DNA of 44,796 bases from Thermoplasmata archaeon (GTDB lineage Archaea; Thermoplasmatota; Thermoplasmata; Lutacidiplasmatales; UBA184), in NCBI GenBank assembly GCA_030041075.1, contig JASHOP010000022.1:1-44796 (forward strand). The letters run 5' to 3'. How positions within the stretch are numbered: the first letter of the stretch is position 1; every line of letters starts with the position of its first letter. The position numbers and the translations under genes were made by a program. The notes under the pieces were generated by a model. The model was not told the DNA's origin. It worked only from the letters and a program-made list of their open reading frames with translations, and ran no database searches. Of this stretch, positions 6,961-13,718 are shown piece by piece.

Positions 6961-7929
6961 ATGGACGCGCACCAGGCTCAGCTCGAGCCGGAAGAGGGTA
7001 AGGGTCGTCTCAGGGCTCAGAGGAGGAATCGACAACTTACGCTGAGCGGAGAGGTCGCGAAGAAGGCTCGCCCAGATCCACGTAACCGGCTAAACGAGCT
7101 CTCGAACACTGAATGGATGTACTTTACCCGCAGCGTGTGGTTCACCTCCTTCCCCAGAGAGTACGGCTTCGAGATTCGGGGGAAGCACGGGGGGAACAAG
7201 CCACCATCGCTGCTCAAGCAAATCATCGAGTTCTTCACCAAACCCGGGGAGACGGTCCTCGACCCAATGTCTGGAGTCGGCGGGACCTTGATCGGGGCAG
7301 CTCTTTGTGACCGCAGGGCAGTTGGAATCGAAATCAACGACGCCTGGACTGATGGCTACAGACAGGTTTGCAGGAAGGAGCACATCCAGGCTCAGGAAGT
7401 AATCACGGGAGACTGCTTAGAGACACTGGCCAAGATGAGGTCGCACTTCGACCTTGTAGTCATTGACCCACCATACCGCGAGTCAACCTTCAACCCGAAT
7501 GTCTCTGGAGTTCGTAAGCAAGCCATCGCGAACGGCGAGCGGATGACTAGCCTCACGGAGAGCTTCTCCCGAGACAAGCGCGACTTCGGCAACAGCCCAT
7601 CCTACGAGGTGTACCAACTCAGGCTCAAGCAGTTGTTTGCTGAGTGTTATCGAGTGCTAAAGGAGGGGCGTTACCTTCTCGTCTTCTCCAAGGATGAGTT
7701 CAGGGAAGGGGCTTTCTTTGAACTGTCGTCAGAGATCGCGAGCCTTGCGGTCCAGGCTGGATTCAGGTGGGTGGGAAAGATAACCTGGTATCAGGCGGGG
7801 GCCCCGCTGAGACCCTACGGCCTGCCGTTCACCTACGTTCCGAATTTCATCGACCAGAAGATTCTCGTCCTGAAGAAAGGAAACGGCGATGGGGCGTCGA
7901 GTAATGGATCTCAACGGTCTCACCGTTAA
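6961..7929 (+). CDS. DNA methyltransferase (N4/N6 type), probable modification enzyme
   Basis: 322 residues from ATG 6961. Motif I (AdoMet binding) is DPMSGVGGT at 101-109, followed by an acidic strand end VGIEIN; the catalytic motif IV is IDPPY at 168-172, typical of exocyclic-amino adenine N6 or cytosine N4 methylation. Motif I precedes motif IV closely, with target-recognition sequence likely in the C-terminal half. A frame extension upstream to 6835 adds residues unlike the family. The 3' end overlaps the oppositely transcribed HNH nuclease gene by 83 nt, so the two probably form a type II restriction-modification pair, the methylase protecting host DNA. The recognition sequence cannot be inferred. 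It could alternatively be a stand-alone methylase. Confidence 0.85.
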   Translation: MDAHQAQLEPEEGKGRLRAQRRNRQLTLSGEVAKKARPDPRNRLNELSNTEWMYFTRSVWFTSFPREYGFEIRGKHGGNKPPSLLKQIIEFFTKPGETVLDPMSGVGGTLIGAALCDRRAVGIEINDAWTDGYRQVCRKEHIQAQEVITGDCLETLAKMRSHFDLVVIDPPYRESTFNPNVSGVRKQAIANGERMTSLTESFSRDKRDFGNSPSYEVYQLRLKQLFAECYRVLKEGRYLLVFSKDEFREGAFFELSSEIASLAVQAGFRWVGKITWYQAGAPLRPYGLPFTYVPNFIDQKILVLKKGNGDGASSNGSQRSHR

Positions 7930-8947
7930 TCATCACGTACTGACGATAGCCTGCAGGGGGTAGATGCCGCACTTCCGCGTAGTGCATCTTCCGGTGGCAG
8001 TTCGCGCAGAGGATTACGATGTTGGAAAGACGGTCTGCTCCACGCTTTCCAAGCGGCACGACATGGTGGCTCTCCGAGTAGTTTTCCCCATCCCGCTTCT
8101 TAAAGGTTGAACGGCAGATTTGGCATCTCCCTCCATAGAGTCTTTTGAGACGGTCTGATAGTAGGACATTGCGCTTGACCAAAGTCACAACGGCATGTGC
8201 GTGTACGGGCACACCTGAACCGAGATCGTCGGCGAGGTCATCTATGGCGCGGTCTTGATCCTCCGAACGGCTCCGTATCTCATGCCGAACCCGCGCTTTG
8301 AGGGTCCGGCTTCCAGTCCCCCGAGAGCCGGAGTAGCGAACCACCACCTCCGACGGGGTGTCGGCCCCAGATAGTGGAACCACGCCGCACAACTGGGCCA
8401 TCTGCAGAACGCTGGGCACCCGGTTGAACGCGGCTTCGTCAATCCCGAACTCTCCACCGTACTCGCGGTAGAAGGTATCGTCATGTCGTACTTCTGGGTT
8501 CGGCCGGCTCGCGAGGAATATTCGGAAATTGACCAACGAAGGCGAGTCGAGGAGAATCCGGCTAACCTCTTCGTAAACCTGGGGACGACTCTCTAGGGTC
8601 CTCCGAATTGACCGTATTGCAGCTGGACCGCTTCCCTCAGGGAAGCTGACCCTGAATCTGCGGAGCAACTGAAAGAGGCGTTCGCCAGGCCCGGTGAGGT
8701 TCAGCTTCTCCGACGCGGTGACCGGACCGTACGGAAACGGTAACCTGGACTCTACGAGCCCCAAGCCGACCATGAAACAGACTGTCCAATGATCGAGATT
8801 CCGAGGATCATTCGGACCTCTTACAAGTGTGTCATAGTCGCCGGCCTTCAATCGGCGCACATAGTTCAACACCCTTCCGGGCGGGGCCGGGCCAGATACC
8901 AAGAACTTGGGTGGAAAGGGCCGAACGTAGCTCAAGCGCCTTGGCAT
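7847..8947 (-). CDS. HNH endonuclease, probable restriction enzyme
   Basis: 366 residues. The C-terminal HNH domain has C285/C288 (CQIC), the catalytic SHHVVPL histidine pair near 304-305, N319 and CANCHRKMH at 324-332, forming the beta-beta-alpha-metal site with a zinc knuckle. The first 270 residues are helical and unrecognised and may carry DNA recognition. The gene runs against the methyltransferase with an 83-nt tail-to-tail overlap, which argues for a restriction-modification pair in which this is the DNA-cutting partner. Specificity unknown. HNH proteins may also be homing or general defence nucleases, so the restriction role is inference from context. Confidence 0.8.
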   Translation of the reverse strand: MPRRLSYVRPFPPKFLVSGPAPPGRVLNYVRRLKAGDYDTLVRGPNDPRNLDHWTVCFMVGLGLVESRLPFPYGPVTASEKLNLTGPGERLFQLLRRFRVSFPEGSGPAAIRSIRRTLESRPQVYEEVSRILLDSPSLVNFRIFLASRPNPEVRHDDTFYREYGGEFGIDEAAFNRVPSVLQMAQLCGVVPLSGADTPSEVVVRYSGSRGTGSRTLKARVRHEIRSRSEDQDRAIDDLADDLGSGVPVHAHAVVTLVKRNVLLSDRLKRLYGGRCQICRSTFKKRDGENYSESHHVVPLGKRGADRLSNIVILCANCHRKMHYAEVRHLPPAGYRQYVMINGETVEIHYSTPHRRFLSSGRESSGR

Positions 8948-9072
8948 CGCTTGCTGCTCCCTCAGTAGGGCACGAACTTGTCTGTGAGCTTGACTGTTTC
9001 GTGCCGCTCTTCGGTCGCCTCCTCACTAAGCACACTGTGGATCTAGAAGGGTGCGGGGGTCGCTTGCGAAGT

Positions 9073-9342
9073 CTATCTCGAACCCACCCTCGCCCTGCTT
9101 CCTCTTAGCCGGTCCCCGAGCGGGTGGTCCCTCTTCCAGCGATCTACTTTCTCGAGCACTGCTTCGCGGACAAAGTCCCCCAGTCGATCGTAGTGATCAT
9201 CCGCATCGATGATCCGCACCAAATCCTCGTAGTACCCCCGCTCGATGCGGGCAGCCACCGACACCTTCGGCAGGACCTTCTTCTTCGGTCTCGGCAGGGG
9301 CGCTTGCGTCACGGATGTAACGTCAGTGTGCGGTTGACCCAT
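9073..9342 (-). CDS. Ribbon-helix-helix DNA-binding protein
   Basis: 89 residues. After a proline-rich N-terminus, residues about 25-68 fit the ribbon-helix-helix fold: a strand (LPKVSVAARI), helix A (ERGYYEDLVRIIDA) and helix B (RLGDFVREAVLEKVDRWKR). Such proteins bind operators as dimers and often control integrases or antitoxin operons. It is divergent from the tyrosine recombinase, and two palindromes lie in the 106-nt spacer, at 9364-9379 and 9428-9441, so autoregulation together with recombinase control is likely but unproven. Confidence 0.65.
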   Translation of the reverse strand: MGQPHTDVTSVTQAPLPRPKKKVLPKVSVAARIERGYYEDLVRIIDADDHYDRLGDFVREAVLEKVDRWKRDHPLGDRLRGSRARVGSR

Positions 9343-9363
9343 ATAGTTTGTGACATTTCGTTA

Positions 9364-9379
9364 CGTTCGGTAGCGAACG
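9364..9379. promoter_or_regulatory. Palindromic operator candidate in the divergent spacer
   Basis: CGTTCG, GTAG, CGAACG: a perfect 6-bp inverted repeat just upstream of the ribbon-helix-helix gene. A plausible target for that repressor. Confidence 0.4.
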
Positions 9380-9427
9380 AATGCGATGCACGCTCATCCT
9401 GACCCTGCGAGCGCCGGGCCGGCTTCC

Positions 9428-9441
9428 TTGGAGGCCTCCAA
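9428..9441. promoter_or_regulatory. Perfect 14-bp palindrome at the recombinase start
   Basis: TTGGAGGCCTCCAA ends 7 nt before the recombinase ATG and contains a GGAGG that could double as a ribosome-binding site. Occupancy by a repressor would block translation or transcription of the recombinase. Confidence 0.4.
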
Positions 9442-9448
9442 ATAGTCC

Positions 9449-10432
9449 ATGATGGCTGAGGAGCCTCCGAGGGAGGAACCTACCTTGCCCACCGTGGCAA
9501 GGAGGTGGGGAGAGCTCGTAGAGCGATATGTGGAGAAGAGGAGCCAAGAGAGCCTGTCGGCCCATCACGTCCTGGAGCTGCGCAGGGTCCTCAGGAAGAC
9601 CGGCCGCGAGCTTGAGGGGGCCGGCCTTGCGTGCCTGCCGGCGAACTTCGGAGACGCTCAGCTGGACTTTCTGCTGAACGGGCCATGGCGACCTGCTACC
9701 GAGAGTCAGACCGGTTTGGCACCGATCAGCCGTCGATACGTCGTCTGCATCCTGAACGGCTTCCTGAAGGATGCGGGCAACCTAATCGTCGAGCGGCGCC
9801 GCCTTCGGTTCCCGCGGTCAGGCGTTCGCCCCTTGCTCGCCTTGACGCCGGACGAAGCCTCGCGACTGCTCGACGTGGCCGCCACCCGGGGGATCGTCAC
9901 CCACTCCGTGGTCGCGTTCGAGCTGCTGATGGGTCTCCGTCGGAGCGAGGTGCGCCGCATCACCGTCGCCGACCTTGGCGAGCGGTTCCTGAGGGTGCAT
10001 GGCAAGGGACGGGCGGGCGGCAAGGTCCGTATGGTCCCCTACCACCCCGAGATCCTTCGGCTGCTGCCGTCCCTTCTGGGGCACCGAAGGCAGGTCATGC
10101 AGGGCTACCTGGGCCCCGACCCGGGGTATCTGTTCGCCCGGCGGACCTCGAGCGGCCTAGCGGTGTGGTCCCGGAGCTGGCTGGACGAGCGGATCATGGG
10201 GCCGGCCTTCGAGGCCGCGTCCGTCCGTCGGGCCTGGAACCTGCACCACGCGCTCCGCCGGACCTGTGGCCGGACGATGTGGAAGAACGGGGTGCCGATC
10301 GAAACGGTCAGCAAGATCCACGGCCACGCCGACGTGAGGATGACGATGCGCTACCTCGCCATCGACCAGGACGACATGGCTCAGGCGATGGAGGTCCTCG
10401 GGCGGGTGCTCCCGGGGGCCCGGGTCGCCTAG
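9449..10432 (+). CDS. Tyrosine recombinase (integrase)
   Basis: 327 residues. An N-terminal SAM-like DNA-binding domain (about 15-125) is followed by the catalytic domain with the family's residues visible: R in MGLRRSEV, the K/beta-hairpin stretch VHGKGRAGGKVRMVPY, H-x-x-R in HHALRRTCGR, H in IHGHADVRMT and the nucleophile Y in MRYLAI. It cuts and rejoins DNA at specific sites, usually integrating a mobile island or resolving dimers. It sits at the right edge of the lower-GC island, divergent from a ribbon-helix-helix gene and followed after 12 nt by a long inverted repeat, so it is the likely integrase of the island. Full length; ATG 9449 or 9452. Confidence 0.9.
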   Translation: MMAEEPPREEPTLPTVARRWGELVERYVEKRSQESLSAHHVLELRRVLRKTGRELEGAGLACLPANFGDAQLDFLLNGPWRPATESQTGLAPISRRYVVCILNGFLKDAGNLIVERRRLRFPRSGVRPLLALTPDEASRLLDVAATRGIVTHSVVAFELLMGLRRSEVRRITVADLGERFLRVHGKGRAGGKVRMVPYHPEILRLLPSLLGHRRQVMQGYLGPDPGYLFARRTSSGLAVWSRSWLDERIMGPAFEAASVRRAWNLHHALRRTCGRTMWKNGVPIETVSKIHGHADVRMTMRYLAIDQDDMAQAMEVLGRVLPGARVA

Positions 10433-10444
10433 GAGAAGGACGTG

Positions 10445-10533
10445 AGGGGGCCAAAACGGGCAGTTTCTCTGACGGGTGGGCCTCGAATCCGGCCGAGCCC
10501 ATCCGACAAGGATCCGGCCCGTTTTGGCCCCCT
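10445..10533. repeat. 89-nt foldback with 17-bp perfect inverted arms
   Basis: AGGGGGCCAAAACGGGC at 10445-10461 is the exact reverse complement of 10517-10533. Inside, 10471-10480 pairs with 10498-10507 (one mismatch, one G-T pair) and 10482-10485 with 10494-10497, leaving an 8-nt loop. It begins 12 nt after the integrase stop. Candidate attachment site, terminator or miniature transposable element. Confidence 0.7.
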
Positions 10534-10550
10534 GATCGCCCCGACCGCCT

Positions 10551-10622
10551 GCTCCGGCGACCACTCGGACCTCCCCAGGCTCGATCGGCTCTACGCTCTG
10601 CGTCTCGCCTCGGAACCTCTCC
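10551..10622. repeat. Dispersed 72-bp repeat, copy 1
   Basis: Ungapped match of 58 of 72 bases to 13919-13990 (copy 2). In the plus frame both copies would encode the shared segment ELPRLDRxYAxRL, with most differences at third positions, so it may be a remnant of a coding unit. Confidence 0.6.
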
Positions 10623-10656
10623 CCACCTCCGACCCAAGAGCCGAACGACTATGCCC

Positions 10657-10693
10657 AACCCTTTCCTGTGGGCCGGCACGAACCGGCCCGCCC
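10657..10693. repeat. Short hairpin repeat, copy 1
   Basis: CCTTTCCTGTG leads into a perfect stem GGGCCGG (10670-10676), loop CACGAA, CCGGCCC (10683-10689). A diverged copy with compensating changes lies at 12601-12642. Confidence 0.5.
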
Positions 10694-10997
10694 GTTGTTT
10701 TGGACTCCCATTCAGTGGGGCCATTGATCCAAGAGCACGCCACCCGGCCCACGTCGGCCTACCGCCGCCCTGATCCCAAGAGGCATCGTCGTCACCCGGG
10801 CTCGCGGCTAGCGCTCACCGTACGGTAGGCCATGCATCCGATCCTCCTCCCAACCCTTGCCGCCCCGTCCGTCCAGCCCGTTCCGTCCCGTCCCGGGTCC
10901 GGCCCGCGCGTACGACCGTCCCACCTGTCCGTCCCGGCCACGGCCGTCCGCGCTTGCCTCTGTTCCCTCCGTCAGAGGACCTTGGATCCCACTGCCC

Positions 10998-11098
10998 AAC
11001 CCGGGTTGAGTCCGGGTCCGCCAACCCGGGTTCCAACCCGGGTTCACGCCGAGGAAGACCCTGTGATCACAGCCAGTTAAGTCGTTCCAACCCGGGTT
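10998..11098. repeat. Four AACCCGGGTT palindromes
   Basis: Perfect 10-bp palindromes at 10998-11007, 11023-11032, 11035-11044 and 11089-11098, just left of the IS110 element. The gene-free stretch 10433-11170 otherwise holds only the repeats listed here. Candidate binding sites for a repeat-binding protein, replication protein or recombinase. Confidence 0.65.
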
Positions 11099-11180
11099 GG
11101 GCCCGTCTTAGCGGGGACGCTGGGCCCTTGCTATTCTCACCTAGGATCGGCGGGAAGCGAGAGTTCGTCTCGCACGAGGC

Positions 11181-11375
11181 GCCCACTCTTCCAAGAGTGG
11201 GCAGTCTGCGGCCGGCACTATGAGGCGGAGTCTTTGGCTTCGGTTGGATCCCTCTGCCCCGCGATGCTACTACCCGCCTTCCTAGCGCTTGAGCTGATGA
11301 GATGTGTCCTTCCGCCTGATGTCGGGTCGGAAGGACGATAGGTCGCGCCTCCGTTCGTCCCTTCGGAGGCGCTCC
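11181..11375 (+). ncRNA. Candidate bridge RNA of the IS110 element
   Basis: The left non-coding end is strongly structured. It holds a perfect 10-bp stem GCCCACTCTT/AAGAGTGGGC at 11181-11202, a 9-bp stem with 13-nt loop at 11306-11336, and a 9-bp stem with 10-nt loop at 11345-11372 ending 3 nt before the transposase ATG. The last stem contains GCGCCTC and GAGGCGC, matching 7 nt of the flanking direct repeat, as a guide might. Exact ends and loop assignments are not determined. Confidence 0.5.
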
Positions 11376-12404
11376 ATGGAGAGCCAGTTGTTTGTGGGAC
11401 TCGATGCGCACAAGAGCTCGATCGTCGTCACGGTCCTCGACCGCGAGGGGAAGCGGATCGACCAGACCCGTCTCGGATCGAGCGACGCCGAACTGAGGCA
11501 GTACCTTCGCGGGTTCCCCACCGCCGAGGTGGTCCTCGAGGCGTGCAACGTCTGGCAGCACGTCTACGATGCCGCGGTCTCGACCGGCGCCCGGGTGACC
11601 CTCGCCCACCCCTACAGGGTGCGGCTGATCAGCGAGGCGAGCTTGAAATCGGACAAGGTCGATTCCCTCGCCCTGGCGCAGCTGTTGCGCCTGAAGGCGG
11701 TCCCCGTGGCCTTCGCTCCGAACGAAGCGACCCGCGAGCTCCGCCAGATCGTCCGAGACCGGGCCTTCTATCGGGAGGAAGAGCAGTCGGTTCGGAACCA
11801 CATCTACTCGGTCCTGTTGCGGAAGGGAATCCCCTACGAGGAGGGAGTCCTCGGCCAGAAGAGGAAGCGCGAGGAGCTACGGTCGCTCGGACTCCCCGAG
11901 GTCGACCGGGGTCTGGAGATGTTGGCGCACTTCGACGCTACGACCGCCGAGCTGGACCGGAAGATCCACGAGGCGTTCCTCGCCTCGAAGGAGGCTCAGC
12001 TGTTGGAGTCGATCCCAGGCATTGGTGAGTACACCGCTGTCGGGTTGGTCGCCGAGCTCTGCCCCATCGACCGGTTCCCAAACGTCGAGAAGCTGTGCTC
12101 GTACGCGGGCCTAGTGCCGACGAACCACCAGTCCGGGGAGACCTCCTACCAGGGGCATCTGAAGACGGACAGCAACCACCTCGTGAAGTGGCTCCTGATC
12201 GAGGCGTCCTGGTCGCATCGCTACTGGGAGAAGGGGAGCGATGTGGCGAAGATTGCCAAACGGGTGAGCCGACGGCGAGGAAAGCAGAAGGGCAACGTCG
12301 CCGGGGCACACAAGCTCCTGAAGATCGTCTACGCGGTCCTCCGACGGGGGACGCCTTACACTCCGGAACGACCGAGCCCCGGCTTGAGTTCTGCGAAGTC
12401 GTAA
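11376..12404 (+). CDS. IS110-family transposase (DEDD recombinase)
   Basis: 342 residues. The N-terminal RuvC-like domain shows the DEDD set D10 (GLDAHKSS), E55 (VLEACN), D93 and D96 (KSDKVDSLALAQLL); a coiled-coil linker follows (about 125-205). The C-terminal Tnp IS116/IS110/IS902 domain has IPGIGEYTA (213-221) and the catalytic serine candidate S253 in HQSGETSYQG. IS110 recombinases move DNA under guidance of a bridge RNA encoded in their non-coding end. The frame continues upstream to 11304, but that part is the structured left end, so ATG 11376 is chosen. The gene appears intact. Confidence 0.93.
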   Translation: MESQLFVGLDAHKSSIVVTVLDREGKRIDQTRLGSSDAELRQYLRGFPTAEVVLEACNVWQHVYDAAVSTGARVTLAHPYRVRLISEASLKSDKVDSLALAQLLRLKAVPVAFAPNEATRELRQIVRDRAFYREEEQSVRNHIYSVLLRKGIPYEEGVLGQKRKREELRSLGLPEVDRGLEMLAHFDATTAELDRKIHEAFLASKEAQLLESIPGIGEYTAVGLVAELCPIDRFPNVEKLCSYAGLVPTNHQSGETSYQGHLKTDSNHLVKWLLIEASWSHRYWEKGSDVAKIAKRVSRRRGKQKGNVAGAHKLLKIVYAVLRRGTPYTPERPSPGLSSAKS

Positions 12405-12480
12405 GACGGTCGCGCTGAGTTGATTGGGGGAAGTCGGACCGGGGTCGGTGGCCGCGTAGTTCATCGTGCGCACGAGGCGC

Positions 12481-12860
12481 GGATAAGTGAATGCGGAGCC
12501 GACAGGAGCGGTAGGGTCAGCTCATGTGAGGCAGATTGCAGGTCGGCGGAAGGACCATGAGTGGACTCAGCGGCTATCGGGGGAACTTGACGGAGTACTG
12601 GAATCCTCTCCTGTGTGCGGGACTGGCCCGAACCGGTCCGCCGAGCAGACCTCAACCTGCCTCTCGTTCCAAGGGGTCCCGGGTGGGTTTCTCGGGGCCT
12701 TGGGGGCTGGTCCTCCACGAAGGTTGAGGATCCCAGCCTCCTGAAAACGTCGGGGAAGCTCCCACGGTCCCGCGCGGGACCTCCGGGTCGGCCCGGATCC
12801 TTCGATAGTCGCCGCGCGAACTCCGAGGATCTTTGCCCTCCGATCGACCCCGGCGTAGCC
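12481..12860. other. Gene-free stretch right of the IS element
   Basis: About 380 nt. It carries the second copy of the short hairpin repeat (12601-12642: stem GCGGGACTGG, loop CCCGAA, CCGGTCCGC) and no convincing reading frame. Confidence 0.5.
12601..12642. repeat. Short hairpin repeat, copy 2
   Basis: CCTCTCCTGTG followed by an imperfect stem (12617-12626 with 12633-12641) and the loop CCCGAA. It matches the copy at 10657-10693 in order and loop, with paired changes in the stem. Confidence 0.45.
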
Positions 12861-12869
12861 TATTTATAG
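12861..12869 (+). promoter_or_regulatory. TATA box of the SRPBCC-ArsR operon
   Basis: TATTTATAG, centred 36 nt before the ATG at 12901; a start site near 12892 is expected, within the palindrome. Confidence 0.6.
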
Positions 12870-12880
12870 CGATGCGGATT

Positions 12881-12900
12881 ACGCAACCCTGAGGTTGCGT
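12881..12900. promoter_or_regulatory. Operator-like palindrome abutting the start codon
   Basis: ACGCAACC, CTGA, GGTTGCGT: a perfect 8-bp inverted repeat directly before ATG 12901 and over the predicted transcription start. It is well placed for autorepression by the ArsR-family protein of this operon. Confidence 0.55.
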
Positions 12901-13386
12901 ATGGACGACGACCGGATCGAAAAGGCCGTCGACATTCGAGCCTCACGGACTCGGGTCTGGAAGGCGCTGACCGACTCGCAGGAGTTCGGGCGTTGGTTCG
13001 GCGCCCGGTTCGAAGGACCGTTCGTTGCGGGCGGGACGGTGCGGGGGGTGATCACCCCGAGCGAGCTTGCGAGCGCTGAGGATAGGGCGAACCACCCGTA
13101 TCTCGGTCGGCCGATGGTCCTTCATATCGAGCGGATGGAACCGCCCCGTCGGTTCAGCTATCGCTGGCATCCGCTTGAGGTCGCGGTGGATCCCGGGGCG
13201 ACGGCCGGTCCCTCCACGCTGGTCGAGTTCACGCTGGAGGAGACGAAGGACGGCACGCGGCTCACGGTAGTCGAGTCCGGGTTCGCCGCGATCCCCGCGG
13301 CGCACCGCGCGCCGGCGTACAAGAGCCACGAGGGCGGATGGAGCATCCAGGTCCAGCGGGTCCGCGTTCACATCGAGCAAGGGTAG
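12901..13386 (+). CDS. SRPBCC/AHSA1-domain protein
   Basis: 161 residues in a START-like helix-grip fold: the opening IEKAVDIRASRTRVWKALTD, then FGRWFGARFEGPF, GGTVRGVI, and the late strands PSTLVEFTLEETKDGTRLTVVESG are typical of the AHSA1/SRPBCC family, which binds hydrophobic ligands or acts as a cochaperone-like module. The ATG at 12901 follows a TATA box and a palindrome. The gene overlaps an ArsR-family regulator by 49 nt. SRPBCC-ArsR pairs are common in prokaryotes and usually form a self-controlled unit. The ligand is unknown. Confidence 0.85.
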   Translation: MDDDRIEKAVDIRASRTRVWKALTDSQEFGRWFGARFEGPFVAGGTVRGVITPSELASAEDRANHPYLGRPMVLHIERMEPPRRFSYRWHPLEVAVDPGATAGPSTLVEFTLEETKDGTRLTVVESGFAAIPAAHRAPAYKSHEGGWSIQVQRVRVHIEQG

Positions 13387-13718
13387 CCCCGGGCAGCTTC
13401 GCCGACGCCTCGCGCCCGGCACCGCTATTTGCCGCGCTGGGGGACCCTCATCGGCTTCGGATCGTGCGACGACTCTCGCAGCGGGGACCGCTGTCGATCG
13501 TGCGCCTCACGGAAGGCTCCGGGATCTCCCGACAGGCCATCAGCAAGCACCTCGGGATTCTCGAGCGGGCCGGGGTGCTCCGCAGCACCCGGCGCGGCCG
13601 GGAGCGACTCTTAGCGCTCGAGCCCCCTCGGCTTCAGGGTGCGCGTAGACTCCTGACCGAGGTATCGACGGAGTGGGATGCAGCGCTCGCTCGATTGCGC
13701 CGACTCGCGGAGGCGTGA
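13338..13718 (+). CDS. ArsR-family transcriptional repressor
   Basis: 126 residues. The winged helix-turn-helix covers about 27-95: LFAALGDPHRLRIVRRLSQ, the recognition helix SGISRQAISKHLGILERAG, and the wing VLRSTRRGRERLLAL. The metal-binding cysteines of ArsR/SmtB metal sensors are absent, so it probably senses something other than a metal, perhaps through its SRPBCC partner. No start codon occurs in frame between 13338 and the HTH, so the long overlap with the preceding gene appears real and implies translational coupling. It is likely to bind the palindrome at 12881-12900. Confidence 0.85.
   Translation: MEHPGPAGPRSHRARVAPGSFADASRPAPLFAALGDPHRLRIVRRLSQRGPLSIVRLTEGSGISRQAISKHLGILERAGVLRSTRRGRERLLALEPPRLQGARRLLTEVSTEWDAALARLRRLAEA

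Larger units (their letters stand above)
11171..12480 (+). mobile_element. IS110-family insertion sequence, about 1.3 kb
   Basis: A complete transposase gene sits between two copies of CGCACGAGGCGC (11171-11182 and 12469-12480), 1298 nt apart. The non-coding left end is about 195 nt and the right end about 65 nt, the asymmetry of the IS110 group, in which the left end encodes a bridge RNA. There are no terminal inverted repeats, as usual for the family. Confidence 0.75.

Noticed and set aside
9631-10773. A long plus-strand frame overlapping the integrase
   Set aside because: It is the alternate frame of the integrase gene, with the arginine/proline-rich composition typical of GC-rich shadows.
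10442-10828. A 128-codon plus-strand frame containing both short repeats
   Set aside because: It starts within the foldback and is mostly arginine/proline-rich; only the 72-bp repeat part shows coding-like divergence. Kept as a repeat, not a gene.
10840-10930. Repeated GTCCGTCCC-like runs suggesting a CRISPR or tandem repeat
   Set aside because: The units are irregular low-complexity pyrimidine runs with no constant repeat-spacer spacing.
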